A model generated the notes under the pieces. That model was not told the DNA's origin. It did not search any database and saw nothing but the letters and a program-made list of their open reading frames with translations. The position numbers were made by a program, and so were the translations under genes. Of a stretch of 33,517 nucleotides of DNA, positions 22,174-30,041 are shown piece by piece. Within the stretch, counting starts at the first letter, position 1. Every line of letters starts with the position of its first letter. This DNA is from Clostridia bacterium (lineage in GTDB: Bacteria; Bacillota; Clostridia; Oscillospirales; Acutalibacteraceae), in NCBI GenBank assembly GCA_017521365.1, contig JAFXCT010000130.1:1-33517 (forward strand), given 5' to 3'.

Positions 22174-25100
22174 TCAATGCCTGTAATAAATATAGATTAT
22201 TCTGTGCACGTTATCGAGCTGAAGGCAATAGCTGAGGAACTTCCTGTAGGCATAGTTAAGCTTCGGCTTTATGCCCTTGATTTTAAAATCAAACTTTCTG
22301 GGCTTAACCGTATCGTAAAGCGGTGTTACACACTTACAGTCCGTATCGCTGTTCACCTGAGTTGCGGCAAGGATAAGCAGGTTTTTATCCTTTGGCAAGG
22401 TCAGAGCCTTTGCGCCGTTTGTTTCAATTTCATATTTGAAAAAGAAAAGCTGATGAGCATAGTTATCGCCCTTTGCCGAGTGGGTGTGAGTGCACTCCCA
22501 GCCGACGGTGTCGGTTTTGATTTTTGCGGTACGCTTAAGGGAATACATATCCCACGCAAAGGGTCTTTCCTCAATATCGCTTACGCTGATTTTTACGGGC
22601 TTATCATCAAGCCCTAAGGTAAACTCTTTATCTCCGTCAAGGCTTGCGCAGAGCAAAACGAGCTTGTTACAATCGGAATTTAAAGCTACCGTCTGACCGT
22701 CGGCAAGAAGACAGTTCTTTTCACCCTTACCGATTTTGAAATTCACTCCGCCGCTTGTGATAGTGTCGGGCACAAGCTCGCTCGGAACGGTATAATTTTT
22801 GCCTAAAATACCGCTTGACGAGCGTGATTTGTTGGAAGAAAAAGCGTTAGTGTTATAAGGCAGGTTGACAGGAATCTGCTCAACGGCGTTTCCTTTGCGT
22901 TCGCAGGGAACAAGAGCCAGCGCAAAGCTTTTTACTTCGTAGGGCTTCATATCGAACACAAGGCTGCCGTCATTTACAGCCGCATCGCAGATATGCTCCT
23001 CGGAAGCGTAAATCTCACGGGCACGGGCAATACCGTTGCCGAGAGTAAGCTTTACGCTACTGTGATGAGTGTTGTTACCCTCGTTTACTCTGACGATTAT
23101 TTCATCGGAGTTTTCCGCCTTTTTGATTGCACGGATAATTATTCCGCTATCCGAAATATTTGCAAAGCTGTAAGAGGTACCGAGAGCTCCCCAGTGCTTA
23201 TCGGCAACGAAGGCTGTAAGCGGTGCGTTGAATTCACGGGCAGAGGTCTGCACCCGTGTCAAATCCGTGCCGCTGTGGGCACAGATTGCATAGCCGTACC
23301 TGTTCAGACCCAAATCCATCATACTCTGCATTGACTGCGGACGAGAGTTATTCTGCGGAGTATGAATAACGGTTAAACGAAGTGTATTATCGCTGAACTT
23401 GTCCCAGCCGCACTTACTGTCGCTGAATACCGACACGCCGTATTCATTGCTTTTATCGGTAATATCTGCCCACTTCTGCGCGGGAACTTCATAGAGCGTC
23501 TTGTCAGCGTTTCCTCGCCTGATTGCACCGAGGCCCAGGTCAAAGGCCGCCTCCTTGTTTTCGCAGGTAAGGCTGAAAACGTTCTTGCACAGAGTTCTTT
23601 GGCTGTTCCAGTAAAACTCGCACTGCACCTCTACCCTGTCAGAGCCTGCGGAAAGAGAAATATTGTTCGTAAAAACAGACTCGTCCGATTTCTGCACGAC
23701 CTGTACCGTACACCTTGCAGGACCCTGCTCAATTATTTTTGAAGAAACCTTTATGGCAATTCTGTCGGGCTTTCTGACCGCATCCTCATAGGTAATCTCC
23801 CAAGCCGGGTAGGTTTTACCGCCCTTATGGTTATCAAAAATACCGAGCGTTACGGGTGCCGAAAGCAGCTCTTTGCCGATAAGCTTATCGTAAACCGAGC
23901 CGACATCGCCGTTTTCATTTAGCGTAACAATATAGCGTTCGTTTTCAAGTGAATTTTCTGTTGCTTTTAATTGTGTTTCAATTTTGCAGGGCTCTTTGCT
24001 TTCGGTAACGTCAAACACTTCAACGGAGCAGGGCTTGACCTTAACGGCAAAGGCAATTTCGGTTTTGTTTTCTTTTGCACTAATAATCTGTGACGGTATT
24101 TCCTCGCCCTTCGAATTATATACCGCGATATTATTGAAGCATCCGTCAATTACCGCCGTTACCGTGCCCGTTCTTTCACACTCTATGGGATTGTTAACGG
24201 CTACGGGCACGCCCTTACAGAAGGACGTGTCAAGCATTGAGATTATTGCAGACATACTCTTTTCGTATTCGTGCGCAAACTGATTGAGTGAAAGGCCGTA
24301 ATCGTTCCACGAGCGCAGATACACCTGATGAATTGATGTACCCGGCAAATCGTCGTGGAACTGGTGGTTAATAAGCCTTTTCCACGAGGTGTTGAGCTGT
24401 TTTTGCGGGTATTCGGCTGCGCCCAGCCACTCGGCAGTTACCGCCGCCCTTTCCGCCATATCGGCAAGCTCCTCGCCCCGCCTGTTCAAGCGCTTGCTCA
24501 AGGCTCTTGAGGTGTATGCGCCTGCGGCGTGAGTGGTAAGCAGCAGCTCATTGTTCCACGAGGGCAGTCTGTCTCTTTGCTCCTCGGTCATCTCGGACAT
24601 AAGCTGTTTGAACACTGTATCCGCCTGCGAGGAATGTACCTTTATATCGGAAGAACCGTTCTTTTTCATATTGCGGTAAAGGCTTCTGACAGACGGGGGC
24701 ATGGGTCCGCCGCCTCTGTCGCCTACACCGTGGAAAATTTCGGTAACGTCAAGCCCGTGAGCCTCGTTTTCCTTCAGCTTATCCGCTATAACCTTGCTCT
24801 TTCGCAAATTCTTGAGCACGGCAACGTAGTTATGCATTTTTATGCTTGCGAGAATGTAGCTGCCGTCAACACCGTACCATTTGCCGATGTCAAACGGCTC
24901 GCCGTAGGCACTGCCCCATTCGAGCTTCTGTGTTGTGAAGCCGTACAGATTGGAATGCCTTGCAATTGAAGGCAAAGCATAGCCGAAGCCGAAGCAATCG
25001 GGCAGAAAAACGTCCTTGCTTCTGATACCGAACTTTTCTTCATAGTAATTGTTTCCGAAAAGGAAATTTCTGAAAAGAGCCTCGGGCGAAGGCGCATTAA

Positions 25101-25377
25101 CATCGCCGTTTTCCCAGGCTGAGCCGCAGGGATACCAATTGCCCCCGGCAACGTATTTCTTAAGCTTTTCAAACTGCTCGGGGTAGTATTCCTCCATAAG
25201 CGAATATCTGTAGGCACCCTCAAAGTTAAAAACATAATCAGGGTACTTTTCAATCAGCGCAAAATTCCAGCGCAGCGTATGCGGTATGTATTTGCTAAGA
25301 GTTGTTTCAAAATCCCAGTTCCAGACGGTATCGAGGTGACCCGTTGCAACGGTATGAACGTGCTTTTGCTTACCCAT
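22174..25377 (-). CDS. GH38 alpha-mannosidase
   Basis: The 1067-residue protein has the family's zinc motif HLD (residues 14-16, in ATGHLDTVWNWD) near the start. The nucleophile region FLPDCFGF places D127 as catalytic Asp. The second zinc site HDDLPGTS lies at 341-348. A helical bundle and large beta-sandwich domains follow, ending in a C-terminal beta domain. GH38 enzymes remove alpha-mannose with retention. There is no signal peptide, so it acts in the cytosol on imported mannosides or N-glycan pieces. The ATG at 25377 lacks a good ribosome site, unlike neighbouring genes. The last about 20 residues are unusually tyrosine-rich, so the natural end may differ. It is divergent from the GPH symporter. 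Confidence 0.9.
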   Translation of the reverse strand: MGKQKHVHTVATGHLDTVWNWDFETTLSKYIPHTLRWNFALIEKYPDYVFNFEGAYRYSLMEEYYPEQFEKLKKYVAGGNWYPCGSAWENGDVNAPSPEALFRNFLFGNNYYEEKFGIRSKDVFLPDCFGFGYALPSIARHSNLYGFTTQKLEWGSAYGEPFDIGKWYGVDGSYILASIKMHNYVAVLKNLRKSKVIADKLKENEAHGLDVTEIFHGVGDRGGGPMPPSVRSLYRNMKKNGSSDIKVHSSQADTVFKQLMSEMTEEQRDRLPSWNNELLLTTHAAGAYTSRALSKRLNRRGEELADMAERAAVTAEWLGAAEYPQKQLNTSWKRLINHQFHDDLPGTSIHQVYLRSWNDYGLSLNQFAHEYEKSMSAIISMLDTSFCKGVPVAVNNPIECERTGTVTAVIDGCFNNIAVYNSKGEEIPSQIISAKENKTEIAFAVKVKPCSVEVFDVTESKEPCKIETQLKATENSLENERYIVTLNENGDVGSVYDKLIGKELLSAPVTLGIFDNHKGGKTYPAWEITYEDAVRKPDRIAIKVSSKIIEQGPARCTVQVVQKSDESVFTNNISLSAGSDRVEVQCEFYWNSQRTLCKNVFSLTCENKEAAFDLGLGAIRRGNADKTLYEVPAQKWADITDKSNEYGVSVFSDSKCGWDKFSDNTLRLTVIHTPQNNSRPQSMQSMMDLGLNRYGYAICAHSGTDLTRVQTSAREFNAPLTAFVADKHWGALGTSYSFANISDSGIIIRAIKKAENSDEIIVRVNEGNNTHHSSVKLTLGNGIARAREIYASEEHICDAAVNDGSLVFDMKPYEVKSFALALVPCERKGNAVEQIPVNLPYNTNAFSSNKSRSSSGILGKNYTVPSELVPDTITSGGVNFKIGKGEKNCLLADGQTVALNSDCNKLVLLCASLDGDKEFTLGLDDKPVKISVSDIEERPFAWDMYSLKRTAKIKTDTVGWECTHTHSAKGDNYAHQLFFFKYEIETNGAKALTLPKDKNLLILAATQVNSDTDCKCVTPLYDTVKPRKFDFKIKGIKPKLNYAYRKFLSYCLQLDNVHRIIYIYYRH

Positions 25378-25439
25378 AGTTTGTTTGCCGAAAGCCTTGG
25401 TCAGGCAATCTGTCCTTTCCTAACGGTATTCTGAGTTTG

Positions 25440-25468
25440 ATTTTAGCACAAACCTTTTCCTTTTTCAT
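25440..25468 (-). promoter_or_regulatory. Promoter of the GH38 gene
   Basis: On the minus strand, ATGAAA (25463-25468), 17 bp and TAAAAT (25440-25445) with an upstream TG. It is one base off the TTGAAA -35 used by neighbouring units. Confidence 0.6.
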
Positions 25469-25508
25469 CACCTTTTTTAAAAAAATATTCCGCAAAGAGA
25501 AAATTTTG

Positions 25509-25546
25509 TTGAAAACCAATATAAGATATGTTAATATTTTAACATA
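25509..25546 (+). promoter_or_regulatory. Promoter with overlapping 20-bp palindromic operator of the symporter gene
   Basis: TTGAAA (25509-25514), 17 bp and TAATAT (25532-25537). The perfect palindrome TATGTTAA-TATT-TTAACATA (25527-25546) covers the -10 box, the right place for a repressor. The AAGGAGG-like ribosome site follows. Confidence 0.72.
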
Positions 25547-25569
25547 AATTTTAGCAGGAGGTTGCTTTT

Positions 25570-27114
25570 ATGTTAAACGGATTAAAAGAACTCTTATGCA
25601 AATCCTATCCTGACGCAACAAAAGACATCGGCGACTACTCGAACAAGGAACGCAACATCTACCTTGTCGGTATGTTCGGCCAGAACATTATTTACGCAAT
25701 TATCGGCTCAGTGCTTCAGGTATTCTACACGGATATTCTGCTCATTCCCACAATTGCCGTAAGCGTAATAATGGGCGTTTCCAGAGTGTGGGACGGCATC
25801 AACGACATTATTATGGGCACGGTTGTTGACAAAACGCACACCCGTTGGGGCAAGTGCAGACCCTACCTCAAATTCGTTCCCATTCCCATTGCGATTACGA
25901 CAATTCTTATGTTCCTGCCGATTATGAATCTTCCCGTCGGCGTAAAAATTGCATTCGTTATCTTCACATTCCTTCTTTGGGAAACGCTTTACACGCTCGG
26001 CGATATTCCGCTGTGGGGTGTCACCTCGCTTATGACTCCCGATGAGGAAAAGCGTTCCAAGCTTATTTCTGCGGCAAGAATAGTTTCCAGCTTCGGCAGT
26101 ATTATCGTTGTCGGCTTCTACCCCATCAAGGATGCACTCGGTGCAATTGACCTTGGCCTGTTTGAAAACACGGGTAAAGCCAACTCCGACCTCGCTTATT
26201 TCTCCGAGCCTCAGGGTTATCTTTTGGCCGTTATTGCAATTGCGCTTGTCGGCGGTATTCTTTTCAGGCTTCCCTTTGCATTCATCCGTGAAAGAATAAC
26301 ACAGGCACCCAAGGAGAAGGACACGGGCTTAAAGGAAAACCTCAAGCTTATGTGGGAAAACAAGCTTTTCCTGCGTGCCCTTGCCTCCAACATTCTCGGC
26401 TGTACGAAGACCCTTCTTCTCTCCGCAGGTATCTACTTCTGCAAATGGGTACTCGGCAACGGCGGCAGCGAAACCGAGTGGCTTATTAAGCTGGGCGGTC
26501 CGTTCCTTGTTGGTATGATTATCGCAATGAACCGCAGCACGTGGTTTGCAAAGAAATTCGGCAAGAGAAAGGTTTACCTTGCTTCCTCTTACCTTAACGC
26601 AATTCCCTACATACTCATTTTCTTCATCGGCTACAACGGCACGGCAAAGCTCGTATTTATGGGCGTTATGCTCTTCATCGGCGGCTTCCTTACGGGTCTT
26701 ACAACCGTTTACAACACCACGATGATTGCGGACAGCGTTGACTATATGGAGCACAAGGTCGGCAAGAGAAACGACGGCGTTTTCTTCTCGGGCCTCAACT
26801 TCACCTCAAAGCTCACGGCAGCTATCACCGCAATTGTAACCAACCTTGTTTTCTCGCTCGTAAATTATACGGACACAATCAACACGCTCACCGAAAACAT
26901 TGCAGCCGCTTCCGCAATCGGTCAGGACTATGCGCTTGATTTTGCAGGCACCTACCCCGAAATCACATCGGCAATGCTCGTGCTTATCACGTTCATTCCC
27001 GCAGCAGGCTGTATCCTTCAGGCACTTCCCATACACGGCTATTCGCTTGACGAAAAGCAGCACGCAAAGATTCTTGAAGAGCTTGAAGAAATCCGAGCCA
27101 ACCACGTTAAGTAA
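25570..27114 (+). CDS. GPH-family sugar:cation symporter (MelB-like)
   Basis: The 514-residue protein has about 12 membrane segments and the family signature at residues 75-100: RVWDGINDIIMGTVVD, then RWGKCRPYLK, where MelB-type proteins have a DP/N-x-x-x-G-x-x-x-D-x-(T/S) pattern. GPH symporters bring in glycosides, disaccharides or glucuronides with Na+ or H+. AGCAGGAGG precedes the ATG at a good distance. Its promoter carries a strong palindromic operator, and it is divergent from the GH38 alpha-mannosidase. A mannoside or plant glycoside is therefore a reasonable substrate, by context only. A terminator follows. Confidence 0.88.
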   Translation: MLNGLKELLCKSYPDATKDIGDYSNKERNIYLVGMFGQNIIYAIIGSVLQVFYTDILLIPTIAVSVIMGVSRVWDGINDIIMGTVVDKTHTRWGKCRPYLKFVPIPIAITTILMFLPIMNLPVGVKIAFVIFTFLLWETLYTLGDIPLWGVTSLMTPDEEKRSKLISAARIVSSFGSIIVVGFYPIKDALGAIDLGLFENTGKANSDLAYFSEPQGYLLAVIAIALVGGILFRLPFAFIRERITQAPKEKDTGLKENLKLMWENKLFLRALASNILGCTKTLLLSAGIYFCKWVLGNGGSETEWLIKLGGPFLVGMIIAMNRSTWFAKKFGKRKVYLASSYLNAIPYILIFFIGYNGTAKLVFMGVMLFIGGFLTGLTTVYNTTMIADSVDYMEHKVGKRNDGVFFSGLNFTSKLTAAITAIVTNLVFSLVNYTDTINTLTENIAAASAIGQDYALDFAGTYPEITSAMLVLITFIPAAGCILQALPIHGYSLDEKQHAKILEELEEIRANHVK

Positions 27115-27120
27115 CACCGC

Positions 27121-27148
27121 AAACGGCATAGGAAACTCTGCCGTTTTT
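27121..27148 (+). terminator. Intrinsic terminator of the symporter gene
   Basis: AAACGGCA (27121-27128) pairs with TGCCGTTT (27139-27146) and TT follows. It lies 7 nt after the stop. Confidence 0.82.
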
Positions 27149-27151
27149 ATG

Positions 27152-27180
27152 TTGTAATTCAGTTCAGGCTGTGGTATAAT
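27152..27180 (+). promoter_or_regulatory. Promoter of the GDPD gene
   Basis: TTGTAA (27152-27157), a 17-bp spacer and a perfect TATAAT (27175-27180). A GAAAGGAAG ribosome site precedes the ATG at 27217. Confidence 0.65.
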
Positions 27181-27216
27181 CAGTTTTAAAGATTACCGAA
27201 AGGAAGTACACGTAAA

Positions 27217-28065
27217 ATGATAACCTTTATCAACAAAATCATAACCCTTATACTCGTACCGATTTATTTCAGCGTATTATCCCCTACTCACCCGATTATC
27301 GTTTTATTCAACCAGCCGCAGGAGCTTATTTCACTTTCGGAAAACGGCGTAGGCTCTGCCGAAGACCCCGTATACCTGACGGCACACAGAGGTCTTCACG
27401 CACTTGCGCCCGAAAACTCTCTGCCGTCGTTTGAAGAAGCGGTAAACAACGGTTACTACTCGGCCGAGTGCGACATCCAGCTGACGAAGGACAAAGAATG
27501 GGTAGTTATTCACAACGCCGAGGTTGACGGCAGATTCTGCCAGTACGGCAAAATTGCAGACCTCACGCTGGAGGAGCTTAAAACCTTCAGCTACAACTGG
27601 GGAGCAAACCTGTGGAAATACAGGGACAGCCGTATTCCCACGCTTGAAGAATATCTCGACGTTTTTGTAGGCACGGACACAAGACCGCAGATTGAAATAG
27701 GCATAGAGGATTACGAGCATCTCGACGATATTGTTGAGGCAATAGAGGAAAGAGGACTTGTCAGACAGGCAATCGTGCTCACCTATAACACAAAGCAGCT
27801 TGCGGCAATTCACGAGCTCAACCCCGAAATTGAGCTGTGGTATCTTGTGGACGAAATGACCGCCGAAGCTATTGCCCAAGCAAAGGCACTCGGCGATAAC
27901 GTCTGGCTTTCTGCAAGCTACGATAAAAACACGGAAGAAAACATCCGCCTTGCAATGAGTGAAAACGTTAATTTTTCCCTGTTTACGGTAAACACGGTTG
28001 AGGAGGCAAAAGTGCTCTACGAAATGGGCGTAAGATATATCGAAACGGATATATTGTGTAACTGA
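27217..28065 (+). CDS. Glycerophosphodiester phosphodiesterase (GDPD), membrane-anchored
   Basis: The 282-residue protein has a hydrophobic N-terminal segment (residues about 3-27, FINKIITLILVPIYFSV) that could anchor it with the catalytic domain outside. The TIM-barrel GDPD motifs are all visible: AHRGLHALAPENS near 54-66 (HRG and PEN), then ECDIQLTKD near 85-93 (E/D metal ligands) and IHNAEVDG near 98-105 (second His). Such enzymes cleave glycerophosphodiesters to glycerol-3-phosphate and an alcohol. External GDPD may use phospholipid head groups or teichoic acid pieces. It has its own promoter and a strong terminator. The link to the surrounding glycan genes is unclear. Confidence 0.88.
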   Translation: MITFINKIITLILVPIYFSVLSPTHPIIVLFNQPQELISLSENGVGSAEDPVYLTAHRGLHALAPENSLPSFEEAVNNGYYSAECDIQLTKDKEWVVIHNAEVDGRFCQYGKIADLTLEELKTFSYNWGANLWKYRDSRIPTLEEYLDVFVGTDTRPQIEIGIEDYEHLDDIVEAIEERGLVRQAIVLTYNTKQLAAIHELNPEIELWYLVDEMTAEAIAQAKALGDNVWLSASYDKNTEENIRLAMSENVNFSLFTVNTVEEAKVLYEMGVRYIETDILCN

Positions 28066-28082
28066 CCGGTTAAAATACAGCC

Positions 28083-28126
28083 AAAAAAGCCCCTGCATCA
28101 AAGCTGAAATGCTTTGGCAGGGGCTT
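28083..28126. terminator. Strong terminator between the GDPD and MocR genes
   Basis: AAGCCCCTGC (28087-28096) pairs with GCAGGGGCTT (28117-28126), and an inner CAAAGC/GCTTTG stem continues it. Six T residues follow on the minus strand, so it serves mainly the leftward MocR gene, and GDPD transcripts run into the same stem. Confidence 0.86.
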
Positions 28127-28170
28127 CGTTATGCCCGGAATTATTGACGTTTTACATTAAGACAAGGTTA

Positions 28171-29274
28171 TCATAAATCCTTGCTTTGAGTGAGCTGTCT
28201 TCTTTTTTTGCGTCGGACACGGTTGATATGCCGTTCAAAATCGCCGTTTGCTATCAGCTCGGCAAGAACGAACTGTATATACGTGGGAACGGTGCACGAA
28301 TAAAAGCCGAGCCGCTCTTCAAATTCTTCTGAAAGGTGCTTTGGGAGCACCATATACCCGACACGCAGGGATGAAGAAACCGTTTTGGAAAAGGTGTTCA
28401 TATAAATAACGTTATCCCTTGCCGAATGGCAGAACAGCGTTTCTTCCGGCTTTCTGGAAACGGAAAATTCCGATTCAAAATCATCCTCGATAATGTATCG
28501 GTCTTCTTTTTCAGCCCATTTCAGATATTCGTGCCTTTTTGATGCAGAGGCGGTTACGCCGCTTGGATAGCTTCTGTACGGAGAGATGTGCAAAGCATCG
28601 GCAGAGCAGCTTTGCAGAGCGGAGCTTTCAATGCCGTTTTTTGAAAGAGGGAGCTTTTGAATTTTGGCACCCGACAGCGAATACACCTGCTCAATCTTGT
28701 TATACGAGGGATATTCTATGGCATAGACACGGTTTCTGCCGAGCAATTCAATAATCAGGCTGTACAGGTATTCCGAGCCTGAGCCGATAACAATCTGCTC
28801 AACGTCAGCCTCAATGCCTCGGCTGTGTGCCAGATACATCTGAATTGCTTTTCTGAGCTCAACGCAGCCCGAATTCGGCGAGCGCACGAGAATACCCTCG
28901 CCCATCATTCCGATAACCTTCCTCATTGCCCTTGCAAGCACCGAAAAAGGAAACTCATCGGCGTTTTCGGGCACGGGGGGCTTGTGCGAAAAAACGTCGA
29001 ACGAGCTTGGCGGCAGCGTAACGAAGCCGTCGTCGGAGCAGAAGGCAACGAAATATCCGCTTCGTTCTCTCGGCTCAATGTACCCCTCGTCACGCAGAAG
29101 GTCGCACGCATGCTCTACTGTAACCGTGCTCACACCGGTTTCGGTTGCAAGCGTACGCTTCGAGGGAAGCTTACTGCCAAAGGCGTAAGCGCCGTCAACA
29201 ATATCCTTCCTGAGCTGATTGTAAAGCTGAAGATAAGCGGGTATCGGCAAATTCTCATCAATTACATATTTCAT
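28171..29274 (-). CDS. GntR/MocR-family regulator, C-terminally shortened
   Basis: The 367-residue protein has an N-terminal GntR winged helix (residues 10-75, FGSKLPSKRTLATETGVSTVTVEHA) and a fold-type I aminotransferase-like domain with the PLP-lysine region NTFSKTVSSSLRVGY near residues 295-310. MocR proteins sense PLP and often control vitamin B6 synthesis or uptake. Typical members have about 450-480 residues. This one stops in a charged run (RRKKRR) where about 90 more are expected. A run of seven A residues on the coding strand lies there, but shifting the frame adds only about 18 codons. Loss of the C-terminal subdomain may weaken PLP binding. It is divergent from an ECF transporter subunit and its operator lies inside its own promoter. 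The ribosome site is weak and far from the ATG. Confidence 0.8.
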   Translation of the reverse strand: MKYVIDENLPIPAYLQLYNQLRKDIVDGAYAFGSKLPSKRTLATETGVSTVTVEHACDLLRDEGYIEPRERSGYFVAFCSDDGFVTLPPSSFDVFSHKPPVPENADEFPFSVLARAMRKVIGMMGEGILVRSPNSGCVELRKAIQMYLAHSRGIEADVEQIVIGSGSEYLYSLIIELLGRNRVYAIEYPSYNKIEQVYSLSGAKIQKLPLSKNGIESSALQSCSADALHISPYRSYPSGVTASASKRHEYLKWAEKEDRYIIEDDFESEFSVSRKPEETLFCHSARDNVIYMNTFSKTVSSSLRVGYMVLPKHLSEEFEERLGFYSCTVPTYIQFVLAELIANGDFERHINRVRRKKRRQLTQSKDL

Positions 29275-29324
29275 CTGGTTATATAAAAATCTCCTTTTCT
29301 GACTATTTTTATATCATCAGACAT

Positions 29325-29353
29325 ATTGTATACTGTTAGCGCAACAGTTTCAA
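29325..29353 (-). promoter_or_regulatory. MocR promoter with an inverted-repeat operator in the spacer
   Basis: On the minus strand, TTGAAA (29348-29353), 17 bp and TACAAT (29325-29330). The spacer contains CTGTT-5 nt-AACAG (29333-29347), which sits exactly between the two boxes. This is the expected place for an autorepressor. Confidence 0.68.
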
Positions 29354-29398
29354 GAGGATATTTTACCAAACAAAGGACAAAAGGCAAAAAATCCTCTT
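29352..29398 (+). promoter_or_regulatory. Leader hairpin upstream of the ECF S-component gene
   Basis: AAGAGGAT (29352-29359) pairs perfectly with ATCCTCTT (29391-29398) across a 31-nt purine-rich loop, and TTTT-like sequence follows the right arm. It lies in the leader of the rightward gene, about 40 nt before its ATG. It may be an attenuator or an aptamer stem, and no known riboswitch consensus was recognised. Confidence 0.4.
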
Positions 29399-29439
29399 TT
29401 GGTGCACCGAAAGAATAAACACAGAATGAAGGTCTTGCT

Positions 29440-29949
29440 ATGAAAACCAAAAGCACGGCGCAAAAGCTCGCCGTTTCCGCATTGTTTGCAGCGTTTGCCT
29501 GCGCAGCAACTATGATTATAAAAATACCGTCACCGCTGAACGGATACATAAATCCTGGCGACTGTATTGTACTTACCGCCGGCTGGATGCTCTCTCCCCT
29601 GTACGGCTTTTTTGCGGCAGGAGTGGGCTCGGCACTTGCCGACCTGTTTTCAGGCTACATAGTGTATGCACCCGCAACCTTTTTAATCAAAGGGCTTATG
29701 GCTTTGACAGCGTGGTTTTTGCACAAAACGCTCAGCAAAAAAACAGGCGGTACAACCGCCCGTATAATAAGCGGTTTTACCGCAGAAACGCTTATGATTC
29801 TCGGTTACTACGTGCTTGAAGGCTTTTTGTATGGTTTTTCAGCGTCGCTCGTAAACATTCCTGCAAACGCCGTTCAAGGCATAGCCGGCCTCGTGCTCGG
29901 CCTTGCTCTTGTAAAAGCGCTGAAAAAAGCAGGGTTTAACTATATGTAA
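29440..29949 (+). CDS. ECF transporter S component, probably for vitamin B6
   Basis: The 169-residue protein has about five or six membrane segments and the PF07155-like pattern of a substrate-specific ECF subunit: an N-terminal helix with alanine-rich turns, then YINPGDCIVL (residues 36-45), GSALADLFSGYIVYAP and TFLIKGLMAL. S components bind a vitamin and work with the shared EcfA/A'/T module. Its divergent neighbour is a MocR regulator, whose ligand is usually PLP, so a pyridoxine-type (PdxU) substrate is the best guess. The ATG at 29440 has GAAGG 7 nt upstream. No EcfA or EcfT genes are in the window, consistent with a group II ECF transporter. Confidence 0.78.
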   Translation: MKTKSTAQKLAVSALFAAFACAATMIIKIPSPLNGYINPGDCIVLTAGWMLSPLYGFFAAGVGSALADLFSGYIVYAPATFLIKGLMALTAWFLHKTLSKKTGGTTARIISGFTAETLMILGYYVLEGFLYGFSASLVNIPANAVQGIAGLVLGLALVKALKKAGFNYM

Positions 29950-29983
29950 TTCCGATGAAAAAAGTTAGCAGAGCCTTTTTCAC

Positions 29984-30012
29984 TTGAAAGTTTTACCATT
30001 AAACACTATAAT
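29984..30012 (+). promoter_or_regulatory. Promoter of the GH116 gene
   Basis: TTGAAA (29984-29989), a 17-bp spacer and a perfect TATAAT (30007-30012). A GGGAG ribosome site lies 8 nt before the ATG at 30042. Confidence 0.75.
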
Positions 30013-30041
30013 ATTATCAATCATAATCGGGAGTTGATAAT

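Noticed and set aside
27331-28101. 256-codon leftward frame opposite the GDPD gene
   Set aside because: The sense strand encodes all GDPD motifs, and the antisense product is cysteine- and phenylalanine-rich without a recognisable domain.
28152-28209. Sequencing frameshift in the MocR gene at the seven-A run
   Set aside because: Shifting the frame adds only about 18 codons before a stop and does not restore the expected C-terminal domain.
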